Below, in pieces: positions 11,540-22,326 of a DNA stretch of 64,000 nucleotides. The notes under the pieces were generated by a model, which was given only the letters and a program-made list of their open reading frames with translations, made no database searches and was not told the origin of the DNA. The position numbers and the translations under genes are program-made. The first letter of the stretch is position 1. The number at the start of each line of letters is the position of its first letter. This DNA is from Akebia trifoliata (Eukaryota; Streptophyta; Magnoliopsida; Ranunculales; Lardizabalaceae): the NCBI GenBank assembly GCA_017979445.1, contig CM030709.1, positions 372,001 to 436,000 on the forward strand, in the 5' to 3' direction.

Positions 11540-13035
11540 TTGGCACCATTTTTTCCTGTTTTTTTTTTTTTTTTTTTTTTTTTTTTTGTAATGTGAAACT
11601 TTTTGAAATGGAAGGAAAATAGGTTTTTTACTTACTTGACCTCAGGTGTATCTATTGCTTTGAAAACATGATGTTTGAATAAGTCCTAGATTTTTCGTCA
11701 TCGGCCAAAATAGTAGTTTTGAAAACATTTGAATTTTTGGTAATTTATCTTTGTCGAATAGATCTTGTAGATCCAAAATATGAAGATTTTCGAAAAATCC
11801 TTGTTATCTCGATGATATTGGTGTTTTTGCCAACTACTGAGGATATAGATGTCAGCAGTTCTCAGGTTCTTCTTAGAGTCATCCCCAGTGCCCCAGTACT
11901 GGGTGATTATCGATCGAGCGATGGGACTTAGGATTCTGGGAAATTTTTTGCCGTTCACAGTTTATACTCATGCGGGCCAGGAGTTGCCTTTTTTTTTTTT
12001 TTAATTTTTTTTTTTTTTAATTTTTTTTTTTTTTTTTTTATGATTCCCTTATTGCCCCTGGTGCCAGTTACGGTTTTCACCAGACCCGGTTTCCACATTT
12101 TTGCGCGTCGATGCCTTTTTGGGTTTTCATCGTGCCGGTGGTTTTGATCTTGCCATAGTCTGATTCTTTTACTCATAGCGCCCTTTCGGGTTTTCACTAT
12201 GCCCTTTCAGACTATGCTTGTATTTTTTTTAGATTTTTTACATTGCAAATCTTGTTTGGAGCCTCTGTGTCTTTGTGGCTTGGTGACTCAAGTTGAGCTG
12301 CGAGATCGGCGACTCTACTCTTGTAGTGGTACTCTTTCTTGAGTAACAGACCTAGATTCCCCTCTCGAGTTTGCTGACGACTATTCGTGGCTCGGCAACT
12401 CAAGTTGAGCCGCGAGATCAATTACTCTACACTTCGAGTACTCTTTTTTTTCGAATATCCGACCTGGACTCCCCTCTCGCGTCTTCCAACGACTAATAAG
12501 ATTTGAGGTCCGGATCAAGCTGCCAGATCATTGGTGCTGCCACCGTCATTATGATGCCTAGAACATTCCCTGATCCGAAAGGACTTTTGATGGGACGAAG
12601 TGTTGGCTAAGGCTGAGTGTAGTGGAAAGGTAAAAAAAAGGTTAAGGTAGGTTCGTCTAGAGTGGGTTAGACTTGGGGTTCGTATATTTTTGTTTCGAAA
12701 AGGTGATCTATGTCTCCTCCCAGCGTCTCTCGAACTTGTTTAGGCTGGAGATTTGGGTCGAGCTCAGATCAAGTGTCCGAGTTTTTGATTTTTTTGTATT
12801 TTAGCCGTTCACAGTTTATCCTCATGCGGGCCAGGAGTACCTGATGCTTTGACTTTGCTGATTTTCTTTTCTTTTTTTTTCCCCTTTTTTTTTTTTCGTT
12901 TTTTTTTTTTTTTTTTTTGCATTGACTTGCCCCAATCTTAGGTTAAGAAATGAACGTGATGGCTCAAAAGGGTTGACTAGGGTTAGATAGTTTTTTCAGG
13001 ATAGCAAAGATGGCCTTTCGTCATCTCAGGGTCAG
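11540..13035. other. Spacer between antisense ORF and pol, poly-T blocks and short repeats
   Basis: Holds no coding sequence I recognise. Contains T-runs (11560-11590, 11990-12040, 12865-12918), a two-copy direct repeat of about 110 bp around 12285-12500 (ACTCAAGTTGAGC.GCGAGATC then CCCCTCTCG), and a 35-bp direct repeat (GCCGTTCACAGTTTAT.CTCATGCGGG) at about 11951 and 12802. Confidence 0.6.
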
Positions 13036-13039
13036 ATCT

Positions 13040-16000
13040 CAGGCGTAGTATTTTAACGTTACGGTGTCAGCATTGATCGGTTGAGGGAAGACTTGTCCGT
13101 CCATCTCTGTAAGGATCAAAGCTCCTCCCGTCATTACCTTCTGCACAATGAATGGTCCCTCGTAGTTTGGTCTGAATTTTCCTCTAGCATCTTCTTGTAT
13201 CGGTAAGATCTTTTTCAAGACAAGGTCTCCTGGTGAGAATTCCGAGGTTTGACTTTCTTATTGTAAGCCCGTGCAATTCGTCGTTGGTAAATTTGACCAT
13301 GACATAGCTGCGAGACGCTTCTCTTCAATCAGATTTAGTTGATCAAATCGAGCTTGAACCCATTCTGTTTCATCCAACTCTGCTTCTTTTAAGATCCGGA
13401 GGGAGGGAATCTCGACCTCGACAGGTAAGACTGCTTCCATCCCATATACCAATGAGTACAGAGTTGCCCCAGTTGAAGTTCGAAACGAAGTCCGATAAGC
13501 ATGAAGAGCGAAAGGCAACATGTCATGCCAATCTTTGTAAGTGACTGCCATCTTTTCGATGATTCTTTTGATATTCTTGTTGGCGGCCTCAACTGCTCCG
13601 TTCATTTTGGGTCTATACGGTACAGAATTGTGATGAGTGATTTGAAAGTCTTCGCACATCTTGATCATGTCCTTGTTTTTGAAGTTCTTGGCGTTGTCTG
13701 TCACTAATCCGCTGGGAAGCCCATATCTACAGATAATATTGTTCTTAACAAACTTCAGAACACTGCTCCTTGTGACATTGGCATAAGAAGCGGCCTCTAC
13801 CCATTTTGTAAAGTAATCGATAGCGACTAGGATAAAACGGTGCCCATTTGAAGCTTTTGGCGAAATCTGTCCAATAACGTCCATGCCCCAGAGTGAGAAG
13901 GGCCAGGGAGTAGTCATGTTGTGCAATTCTGATGGTGGCACGTTGATCTTATTGGCATAGATCTGGCAGAGATGGCATTTACGGACGTGTTGATAACAAT
14001 CACTTTCCATGGTAGTCCAGTAATATCCCATTCTCATGATCTTCTTAGCAAGCATGTGACCATTCATGTGAGGTCCGCAGACTCCACCATGTACGGTTTC
14101 GATCAGTCGTTTTGCTTCTATTTCTGCCACACATCGGAGTAAGACTTCATGATGTGATTTCTTGTACAGAATGCCATTGCTTAGGAAGAATTGACCTGCT
14201 AGCTTCTGAATAGTCCTTCGATCATTTGATGTTGCGTCCGATGGGAGAGTTCGATCTTCGAGATAGGCTTTGATGTCTGAGTACCAAGGCTTTTCTTCAG
14301 ATTCTTCAACTTCGACGGGTAAGCAATAAGCTGGCTCGTCTTGAAGTCCAATCTCAATAGGGTCAATGACTAAGTCCTCTGAGATACTGATCATGGAAGC
14401 GAGCGTTGCTAGTGCATCAGCAAATTGATTCTTGGCTCTCGGCATATAAGTGAATGAGATTATATCGAAGCGTGAGCTTAGTTCCTCTAGATACTCATGG
14501 TAAGGGATCAATCTTTGCTCTCGGGTCTTCCATTCTCCAGTCGTCTGATAGACTACTAAGCTCGAATCACCGAAAACATCGATTTCATCTACCTCGAGAT
14601 CCAGTGCAGCCTTTAACCCTGCTATGCACGCTTCATATTCAGCCTCGTTATTAGAACATTGGAACTTCAGTCTGATTGCAATTGGCACGTGGGACCCATC
14701 TGGTTTAATCAGTACTGCTCCTATTCCGTTCCCCTTTTGATTTGCTGCTCCGTCAAAGTACATTTTCCAGCCTGATTCTTCATCATCGTCCTCAATCTCA
14801 GTGAGCAATATGGCTTCGTCAGGAAAGTTTGTCTTTAATGGTTCGTAATCAGGCAATGGATGCTCGGCTAAATGGTCGGCAATGGCCTGCCCCTTGATGG
14901 CCTTTTGAGTGACATAGGTGATGTCAAACTCAGATATAAGTAATTGCCATTTTGCAGTACGACCCGTTAGTGCTGGCTTTCCGAAGAGATACTTGAGAGG
15001 GTCCATTCGAGCGAATGAGCATAGTCGAGTAGCTGAGGAGATAGTGGCGTAGTCGTTGAGATGCCCATACCAGTGCGCAGCAAGTCTTCTCGAGTGCCGA
15101 ATACTTTGCCTCATAATCAGTGAACTTTTTGCTGAGATAGTAAATGACTTGCTTGCTCTTTTCTGCCTGACTCATCGTGTTGCCCCAGTACACAGCCCAT
15201 AGACGTTTCTTGCACCGAGATATACATTAGTAAGGGTCGCCCTGGCGTAGGAGGAACCAAAACTGGTGGATTGAGCAGATATTTCTTTATCTTGTTGAAG
15301 GCTTCTTGACAATCCTGGTTCCATGCTTTCGGCATATCTTTTCTGAGTAGCTTAAATACTGGTTCGCAGATAGGCGTGAGTTGTGCAATGAATCTGCTGA
15401 TAATATCTGTTATTCTACCCAGAAATGCTCGGACGGCTCTTTTCTGATACCGGTGCTTTCATTTCGAGGATGTACTTGGTCTTTGCTGGATCTATCTCGA
15501 TGCCTCTTCTACTGACGATGAAGCCTAATAACTTGCCTGATGTTGTCCCGAATACACACTTTGCTGGGTTCAGCCTTAAGCTGTATTTCCTTAGCCTGTC
15601 AAACAATTTCTTGAGATTTACCAAATGATCTTCTTCTATACCCGATTTAGCGATCATATCGTCTACGTAGACTTCCATTTCCTTGTGGATCATGTCGTGG
15701 AATAGAGCCGTCATTGCACGTTGATAGGTTGCCCCTGCATTTTTAAGTCCGAATGGCATGACTTTGTAATGAAAAGTGCCCTAGGGTGTAATGAATGCCG
15801 TTTTCTCTTGGTCTTCTTCTATTATATCCGGAGAAACCATCCATGAATGAGAACATACCATGCCCCGCTGTGCTATCGACTAGAGTGTCGATGTGAGGTA
15901 ATGGAAAATCGTCCTTAGGACTGGCTTTGTTCAAATCCCGATAGTCGACACACATTCGTACTTTCCCGTCCTTCTTTGGTACCGGAACGACATTGGCTAG

Positions 16001-16501
16001 CCATTCGGGGTACGTGGAGACTGCGAGAAATCCTGCTTGAAACTGTTTCATTACTTCGTCTTTGACTTTGAGTGTCCATTCTGGCTTAAGTCTTCTTAAC
16101 TTTTGCTTGATCGGCTTGCTCCCAGGTGCGATCGGCAACTTATGAACAACAAGATCCGTGTCTAAACCGGGCATATCTTTGTAGGACCAGGCGAAGATGT
16201 CTTGATAGTTACGCAATAGTTCAATCATTTCTTCTTTTTGCTGATGGGTTAACAAGGCTCCGATTTTTACCACACGTGGGTCATCTTCAATGCCGAGATT
16301 AACTGAGTCTGTATCCTCAATGTTTGGCTGAACACCTTTTTCATGTCGTTCTAACAGGTACTTGATTTCTTTAGGAGGGTATTCTACTTCGTCCTCAAAC
16401 TCTTCCTCAATTCCCATGAGATCGAAGTCGAGTTCGAGATCGAAGTCATACTCATCCTTTTCATATTCTGTTCTGTCCAAGGGTCCATTCGATTGAGACA
16501 A
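13040..16501 (-). pseudogene. Tat-type pol polyprotein remnant (RT, RNase H, aRNase H, integrase), frameshifted
   Basis: Reverse transcriptase occupies about 16501-15415 in two frames that break near 15750. Visible motifs are the RRLKPEW and VPVPKKDGKVRMCVDYRDLN blocks and the catalytic YVDD. The gypsy RNase H region (about 15335-14880) is split over three frames, with breaks near 15400, 15200 and 15110. The intact 618-codon frame 15114-13258 carries the RNase H end, an archaeal-type RNase H (WKMYFDGAANQ, NEAEYEA, FGDSSLV, FADAL, giving its acidic residues) at about 14770-14380, then integrase with an H-x6-H / C-x2-C zinc site and Asp in WGMDVIGQ, Asp in VTDNAKNF and Glu in NGAVEAANK. A last frameshift near 13260 moves the integrase C-terminus to about 13250-13040. 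No protease precedes RT. At least four frame breaks mean no functional polyprotein. Confidence 0.9.
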
Positions 16502-16956
16502 ATCCCTTAAATTCTGTGAAAACTTTTTTTTTGATTTTTGGAATATATCTATTTTTTTGAGATTTTGAAAGTTTTTTTGATTTTTTTATTTTTTGTAGAC
16601 ATTTTGATTTTTTTGATTTTTGAAGAATTTTTGATTTTTTTGATTTTTGAGTAAAATTTTTCGGACATCTGAAATAAGAAGAACAATCATGCATTAGTAA
16701 AGATAGGGAGCCCTCAAAACAGTCTTTACCCGAGGACGAGGGCTCGTTATGATCCTCGGGCAAACTGATGTTGCCTAACGGCGTTTTTTTTTTTTTGAGG
16801 CTATAGTAGCCTCAAGGGTTAGAGGGAACTCTTCCCAATTGTTCAGAATTTCCCCTTCTCTGAGGGGACGGATGAGATGTGAGAGTGATTTGTTGGGTGA
16901 TTTGATTGGTGGTTCGTCAGCGCAGACCTGGATCGTTTGGAAGAAAAAAGAATTAC
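16502..16956 (-). other. Region upstream of pol, gag/protease not detected
   Basis: In Tat elements gag and protease precede RT. Here the - strand upstream of RT holds only A-rich, Lys/Ser-coding low-complexity DNA (GAAAAATCAAAAAAAT patterns, 16510-16660) and then the tandem arrays. No Cys-His zinc knuckle, capsid-like motif or D-S/T-G protease motif was found. Confidence 0.6.
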
Positions 16957-18000
16957 ATCAGCCAGAGCTGGCATCGACACGGAGTCGGTAAAACAGTTGA
17001 AAAGAAATTACATCAGCACGGAGCTGGCATCGACACGGAGTCGGGAAAACAGTTTGGAAAAAGAGATTACATCAGCACGGAGCTGGCATCGACACGGAAT
17101 CGGTAAAACATTTTGAAAAGAAATTACATCAGCACGGAGCTGGCATCGACACGGAGTCGGTAAAACGTTTTTTTTTTAAAGAAATTACATCGGCACGGAG
17201 CTGGCATCGACACGGAGTCGGTAAAATATTTTGAAAAGAAGTTACATCAGCATGGAGCTGGCATCGACACGGAGTCGGTAAACGTTTTTGAAAAAGGTAA
17301 TTTCATCAGCACGGGACTGGCATCGACACGGAGTCGGGAAACATTTTGAAAAGAAATTACATCAGCACGGAGCTGGCATCGACACGGAGTCGGTAAACAT
17401 TTTGAAAAGAAATTACATCAGCACAGAGCTGGCATCGACACGGAGTCGGTAAAACATTTTTTTAAAAGAAATTACATCAGCACGGAGCTGGCATCGACAC
17501 GGAGTCGGTAAACATTTTGAAAAGAAATTACATCAGCACGGAGCTGGCATCGACACGGAGTCGGTAAGATATTTTGAAAAGAAGTTACATCAGCATGGAG
17601 CTGGCATCGACACGGAGTCGGTAAACGTTTTTGAAAAAGGTATTTCATCAGCACGGGACTGGCATCGACACGGAGTCGGGAAACATTTTGGAAAAAGGTA
17701 ATTTCATCATCAGCACGGGACTGGCATCGACACGGAGTCGGGAAAACATTTTGAAAAGAAATTACATCAGCACGGAGCTGGCATCGACGCGGAGTCGGAA
17801 AGACATTTTTTAAGAAGGTAATTTCATCAGCACGGGGCTGGCATCGACACGGAGTCGGTAAAACGGTTTGAAAAAGGTAATTTCATCAGCACAGAGCTGG
17901 CATCGACACGGAGTCGGGAAGACATTTTTTTTTTTTAAGGTAATTTCATCAGCATGGGGCTGGCATCGACACGGAGTCGGGAAAACATTTTGAAAAGAAA
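16957..18000 (+). repeat. Tandem array 1, 55-60-bp unit, about 18 copies
   Basis: The unit core is CATCAGCACGGAGCTGGCAT followed by CGACACGGAGTCGG, then a variable A/T spacer (AAACATTTTGAAAAGAAATTA or GTTTTTGAAAAAGGTAATTT). I count 18 cores. The spacers vary in length (T-runs) while the core is nearly invariant; variants such as GCATGGAGC and GCACGGGAC recur, suggesting higher-order duplication. It sits in the leader of the retroelement. Confidence 0.93.
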
Positions 18001-18387
18001 CTTCTGAGATAAATTGAGTTAGAATAACCTATATTTTTGGCAGCCCCCAATTCAGTTCTCTGAAATCATCGTCGGCCAGGCGGATCTCCAAGGAAGAGGC
18101 GGCGCACAATGGCACTCTTAAATCACCTTGTTCCCTGAATAGACGTAGTCTATCCCCCTCGTATCAACAGGGTAAGATCTTCTAGGCACCGACTTTGATC
18201 AAGGACTGCAATTGGTGCTTTGTTAACATCTTTTTTTTTTTTTTTTTTTTTTTTTTGAAAAAGTTGAATGTGTTTGAGTCGATTGATTGGTTGTTATCTT
18301 TATTAGATCATAGATGGATCATGAACTTGATTCGCTATGGGTCGTGGACTCGATTGGTTGTGGATCTGGATTGGACCTAGTTGAAGT

Positions 18388-18870
18388 GGATCTGGGTCGG
18401 GAACCCGGGTTGATTGGATCTGGGTCGTGGACCCCGTTTGGTTGGATTTGGGTCGTGGACCCAGTTTGACATGGATCTGGGTCGTGGACCCAGTTGACAT
18501 GGATCTGGGTCGGGGACCCAGTTTGGTTGGATATGGGTCGTGGACCCAGTTTGAAATGGATCTGGGTCGGGGACCCAGTTAGAAACGGATCTGGGTCGTG
18601 GACCCAGTTGATTGGATCTGGGTCGTGGACCCAGTTTGGTTGGATATGGGTCGTGGACCCAGTTTGACATGGATCTGGGTCGGAGACCCAGTTTGGTTGG
18701 ATATGGGTCGTGGACCCAATTTGACATGGATCTGGGTCGTGGACCCAGTTTGAAATGGATCTGGGTCGGGGACCCAGTTAGAACGGATCTGGGTCGTGGA
18801 CCCAGTTGATTGGACCTGGGTCGTGGACCCAGTTTGGTTGGATATGGGTTGTGGACCCAATTTGAAATGA
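18388..18870 (+). repeat. Tandem array 2, 27-29-bp hairpin unit, 17 copies
   Basis: Each unit is GGATCTGGGTCGTGGACCCA plus a variable GTTTGACAT / GTTTGGTT / GTTAGAAAC / GTTGATT tail. TGGGTC-GTG-GACCCA is a perfect 6-bp-arm palindrome in most copies. The tail types recur in order (GGTT, ATATGGG.., AGAAAC, TGATT, GGTT), so a block of four to five units has itself been duplicated. Confidence 0.93.
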
Positions 18871-19101
18871 ACACTCGATGAAGGACAAGTTTGGTTATGA
18901 TCGAGATTGATAGTGAGCCGCGTTGGGCAAAATTCGTTTGGAGCGAGATTGATTACAAGTGGTAGGCCCTGAGTTTTATAATAAAGTGAATCATTTGATC
19001 GTTTTCAAGCTTTAAAACCCAAAATAAAAAAAACTTCGAGAAGAAAAGTTGTCAAGACTGACATAAGGAACAAAATGAAAAAAAAAAAATTTTTTTTTTT
19101 A

Positions 19102-19168
19102 GGGTCCGTTTTTCAAGTACGGACCTAGCATTTTTTGGCTGGTCCGTGCTTCAAGTACGGACCAGAAC

Positions 19169-19201
<33 letters not shown>

Positions 19202-19410
19202 GGGGTCCGTTTTTCATGCACGGACCTAACATTTTTTGGCTGGTCCGTGCTTCAAGTACGGACCAGAACATTATTTTTTTTATTTTTTTTTTTATTTTTT
19301 TTTTTACGGGTCCGTGCTTCAAGCACGGACCTAAGAAAATTTGCCCAGTCCGTTTTCTAAGCACGGACTTGACAATATTTCTTGAGTCCGTGCTTCAAGC
19401 ACGGACCAGA
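19102..19410 (+). repeat. Tandem array 3, about 40-bp hairpin unit, 7 copies with poly-T spacers
   Basis: The unit core is GGTCCGTGCTTCAAG(T/C)ACGGACC: arms GGTCCGTGCTT and AAG(T/C)ACGGACC around a short loop. Units alternate between endings CCTAGCATTTTTTGGCT and CCAGAACAT, separated by T-runs of up to about 27. Some units keep pairing with GTGC/GCAC, others have lost it (TCCGTTTTTC). Confidence 0.9.
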
Positions 19411-20177
19411 ACCTTTTCTGGCCTTCCAACCTTGCTCTGTTTTTGATCCTCATCCCGTTTTGGCCCCAAATTCCTGGGTTTTGAGGCACATAGCCGCTGT
19501 TTTTTTGGCTTGGGCCACAAAAATGTCACTTTTTTTTTTTTTTTTTTTGATGATGCACATGATAGCATAAAAAAACAGATTTCCCCCTTTTTACCTAGGG
19601 GGACATATGAACGAGAACAAAGTAAAAAATCCTAAAATCTATACAACTTGCCTTCGTGGGCTTAAAAAAAAAAATACATCACATATGAACATGGGATGGA
19701 TACGGAATTAGTTTTGTAAGCCTTAGTGTCCTTTGTCTATTAATTACGCTTCGATGCATGCGGTTTGTGGTGGTTTTTCGGCTACCCATTCTTCAAACCT
19801 TGATGGACACAAAAGTGCACACATCTTAGGTTGGTGAATGGGGTGGATGTTCTCCTCCCAGCCACCTTAAATAGCGATCTCGGGGGCTTGAGAGTACCGG
19901 CATCCAGGGTTAGAAATTTAAAGAGGAGGAGGGGTGGCTTATGCATAGGGGTGTGAATCGCATGTGCATGTGCGTGCATTTTTTGAATCGTATCCATCCT
20001 TACATCCCTTGTCCAAAAATAAAAAAAAAAAGAAGCATATGTAAATAAACATTACAACCATTCCCATGTGAAACTTGTGAAAATAAAAAAAGAAACAACA
20101 CAAAAAGAAAACAAACATTTTTTTTTTTTTGAAATGACCGAATCAAGGAAGAGGATCGGACCCACTAGTATGTAGTT
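19411..20177 (-). other. Retroelement leader between PBS and hairpin arrays
   Basis: Non-coding leader on the - strand. Contains A- or T-runs near 19530-19547, 19663-19673, 20018-20030 and 20116-20130, but no gag-like frame. The sequence nearest the PBS (20130-20177) is not low complexity. Confidence 0.5.
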
Positions 20178-20194
20178 CCCCAGTGGAGTCGCCA
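20178..20194 (-). other. Primer binding site (tRNA-primed)
   Basis: The - strand reads TGGCGACTCCACTGGGG, three bases after the 5' LTR end. Its complement ends in GCCA, fitting a tRNA 3' CCA end. The TGGCGACTCC.CTGGGG form is what Ogre/Tat elements use, reported as tRNA-Arg. The exact tRNA was not checked. Confidence 0.85.
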
Positions 20195-20197
20195 AGC

Positions 20198-21962
20198 TGT
20201 GGACACGGGATTTCGAATGTTTTTCAAACATCCCTCCACTTTGGGGTGTTTTGGAGTCGCCACCATTCAAATATGGAATTGGGTGTGAATGGTCACCCGA
20301 TGTCTCATTTTTTAAAAATTAAATCATTTTTTTTATGTGATGACTCTCGTAGGATAATGCACGTAGTCCAACCTTTGATTCAAGGTAAGGGGGTCCATTT
20401 ATGGAGTAGGGAAGGTGTTAGGCACCCTACTCCACCCACCATAGGTGGTAACCACGGATCCGGTCATTTTTAAAATAAAGAAAATAAAATCGAAAATGGT
20501 TTGAGGTGTGCCCTCAAGTGTGAGGGGCTTTGATATAGATTTAGTCCATTGAGGGCACCCTTATTGAAAAAGGGGCCCTTGAAGGACTCAAATCATTGTG
20601 GTGTGTGCAAAGTGTGGGAAAAGGGGGGAAGTAGAGAGGGGATGTAGAGGGGGTGTTCCTTTTGTTGAACCCACCTTGACCCTTCCTTGACTTCCTTTGA
20701 CCTTCCTTTGAGTTGGCTCGGACTTGCTTGAAGTTGTAGGAGGGTGAGTTGAGTTGAGGGTGAGGTGTTGAGAGTAGAGTAGAGAGTTTTGATTGTGGAG
20801 GATTTTTTATCAAATTTTCATTAGTTGTTGTATGGGGAGAATGGAGGGGTTTTTATAGAGGTTGAGAGGTTTTTTTTTTTAAGGGTATAATGGGGTGAAG
20901 GATGAGAGTAGTGGTTAATGGCATGGGTTTGAGAGGAAAAGGGTATGAAATTTGAGATAAAAATGAGGGTATTTTTGTAATGATGGAAATGGGTTGTATT
21001 TTAACCCAAATGGTTTGGATCTTACCCAAATCCATTTGGGTAGAGTGTTTTGTGGGATGAGATGAGTGATGGTTGATGGGAGGAGTGGGGTGTAAGGGAG
21101 TTGTTTGGAGAAGGAGTGTTGAGATGGTTGAAGAAGTATGGTGTTTGATTTGGAGAGATGAGTGGTGATTGGTTTGATTTTGAGAGGATTGAAGGGATGA
21201 TGACATGTGGCAAATGGAGAGATGGAGAGATTGGTTGATTGGTGATGGTGGTTAGATGATTAGAGAGAAGAGTATGGGAAGTATGGGGTTGAAGTATGGG
21301 TTGAGGTGATTTTATTGGAGTGTTTTAAGGGAAAGTGATGGATAGATATGAGTTGTGATGTGGGTGGTTAAAGAATGAGGGATTAGGTTAGGGTGTATAG
21401 GGTATGGGTTGAGTTGTGGGTTGTTGATGATGAGAGGATGGGGAATAGGTTAGGTTAGGGTAGGGTTATGGGTTGAGTTGTGGGTTGTTGATGATGAGAG
21501 GATGGGGAATAGGTTAGGTTAGGTAGGGTCGGTTTATGGGTTGAGTTGATTAGATGAGGGAGTGGAGGTGGAAGGGGATGATGACATGTGTCATCTCTTG
21601 GTGATTGGTTTGATGTGATGATGAGGGGTTGGATTGGATTTGGGTAGTGAAGTAGGCTTTGGGCTTTAGTGGTAGATTGGGTAGGGTTTTGGGCTTAGGT
21701 GATGGATTTGGGTTGGGTTGTAGAATAGTGTTTGAGTTGGGTTTTATGTTGGATTGGACTTAAGTTGGATTGGATTGGGTTGATTTTAAAGATGTATGAG
21801 AGTGGTGAGGTGTGCGGGTCCATGGGCCACGTGGGTGACCCGGACACTTATTAATTGAAAATGCATTGTATTTTTCGTAGGTTTGGGCTTTGGGGCCCAT
21901 CCCAATTTTCGATTTTTGGGGGCATCTTACGTCGAGGGCCCGCTCAAATTCGGGTGTCTACA
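20198..21962 (-). repeat. 5' LTR of the Tat-type element (1765 bp)
   Basis: Right-hand copy of the LTR, with the same TGTGGACAC/GTGTCTACA ends. It is the 5' LTR because PBS and pol read leftward from it. The same TATA-like motif and 64-bp tandem duplication are present. Confidence 0.95.
20850..20859 (-). promoter_or_regulatory. LTR TATA box
   Basis: The - strand reads CCTCTATAAAAACCCC, a good plant TATA context. It lies about 650 bp from the internal (PBS-proximal) end of the 5' LTR, placing U3 to its right and R/U5 to its left. The same motif is at 9109-9117 in the other LTR. Start site not determined. Confidence 0.6.
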
Positions 21963-22172
21963 AAAGAGATAAGATCAAATTTCAACAAATTAGGAAAGTG
22001 TGTTCAACAATGAAACTATTAATTACGTAGAGGTCTGGATTATAAAAAAAAATCTCTAAGGATATTAAAAGGTATGTAATTTTCTTTACTCTAATTTTTA
22101 CTCTGCATGATTGTTCACTAATTTTGTTGTCAAAGTATACCCCCCTGGAGCACAATGAAATACCCAAAAAGA

Positions 22173-22326
22173 AGGACCACTTAGCTCAGTGGTAAGACTT
22201 TGTGGAGGTTGTTCCCAAGGTCTTAGGTTCAAACCCCTTGAACCCCTTCTTATACTGGTCTGGGTCTGCCTTAACCCTGCTAACCTTTCAAAAAAATAAA
22301 AATAAAAAAAATAAAAATAAAAATAA
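22173..22326 (+). mobile_element. tRNA-derived SINE with 15-bp target duplication
   Basis: The head has an A-box-like TTAGCTCAGTGGTAAGA (22180-22197) and a B-box GGTTCAAACCCC (22226-22237), about 30 bp apart as in a Pol III promoter. The body is short and the tail is AAAATAAAAATAAAAA-rich. The insert is bounded by AAATACCCAAAAAGA (22158-22172) and AAATACCCACAAAGA (22327-22341), a target duplication with one mismatch. The family could not be named. Confidence 0.87.

Larger units (their letters stand above)
8460..21962 (-). mobile_element. Tat/Ogre-type Ty3/gypsy LTR retrotransposon, 13.5 kb, gag not detected
   Basis: Two long direct repeats bound the element. Each begins TGTGGACAC and ends GTGTCTACA on the + strand (short terminal inverted repeats, TG..CA). 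Primer binding site, polypurine tract and pol are all oriented on the - strand, so the 5' LTR is the right-hand one. Order on the - strand: 5' LTR, PBS, leader with three tandem arrays, pol (RT, RNase H, archaeal-type RNase H, integrase), spacer, antisense ORF, PPT, 3' LTR. Placement in the Tat group rests on the extra RNase H after the gypsy RNase H, the PBS type, the lack of a chromodomain and the antisense extra ORF. No gag or protease frame is recognisable and pol is frameshifted, so the copy cannot move on its own. The flanks are TAAAA (left) and AAAGA (right); no exact 5-bp target duplication is seen. Confidence 0.93.

Noticed and set aside
16957..18000. CRISPR-like array (conserved repeats with variable spacers)
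   Set aside because: Plant nuclear context inside a retrotransposon leader; spacers are A/T-run variants of one another rather than unique sequences, and there are no cas genes.
18377..18874. 165-codon open frame across the hairpin array
   Set aside because: Open only because the unit lacks stops in that frame; the repeated GPRPRS-type product follows from the tandem repeat.
22173..22326. Functional tRNA gene
   Set aside because: A and B boxes are present, but the sequence does not fold into a full cloverleaf and ends in an A-rich tail with target duplication, so it is a SINE.
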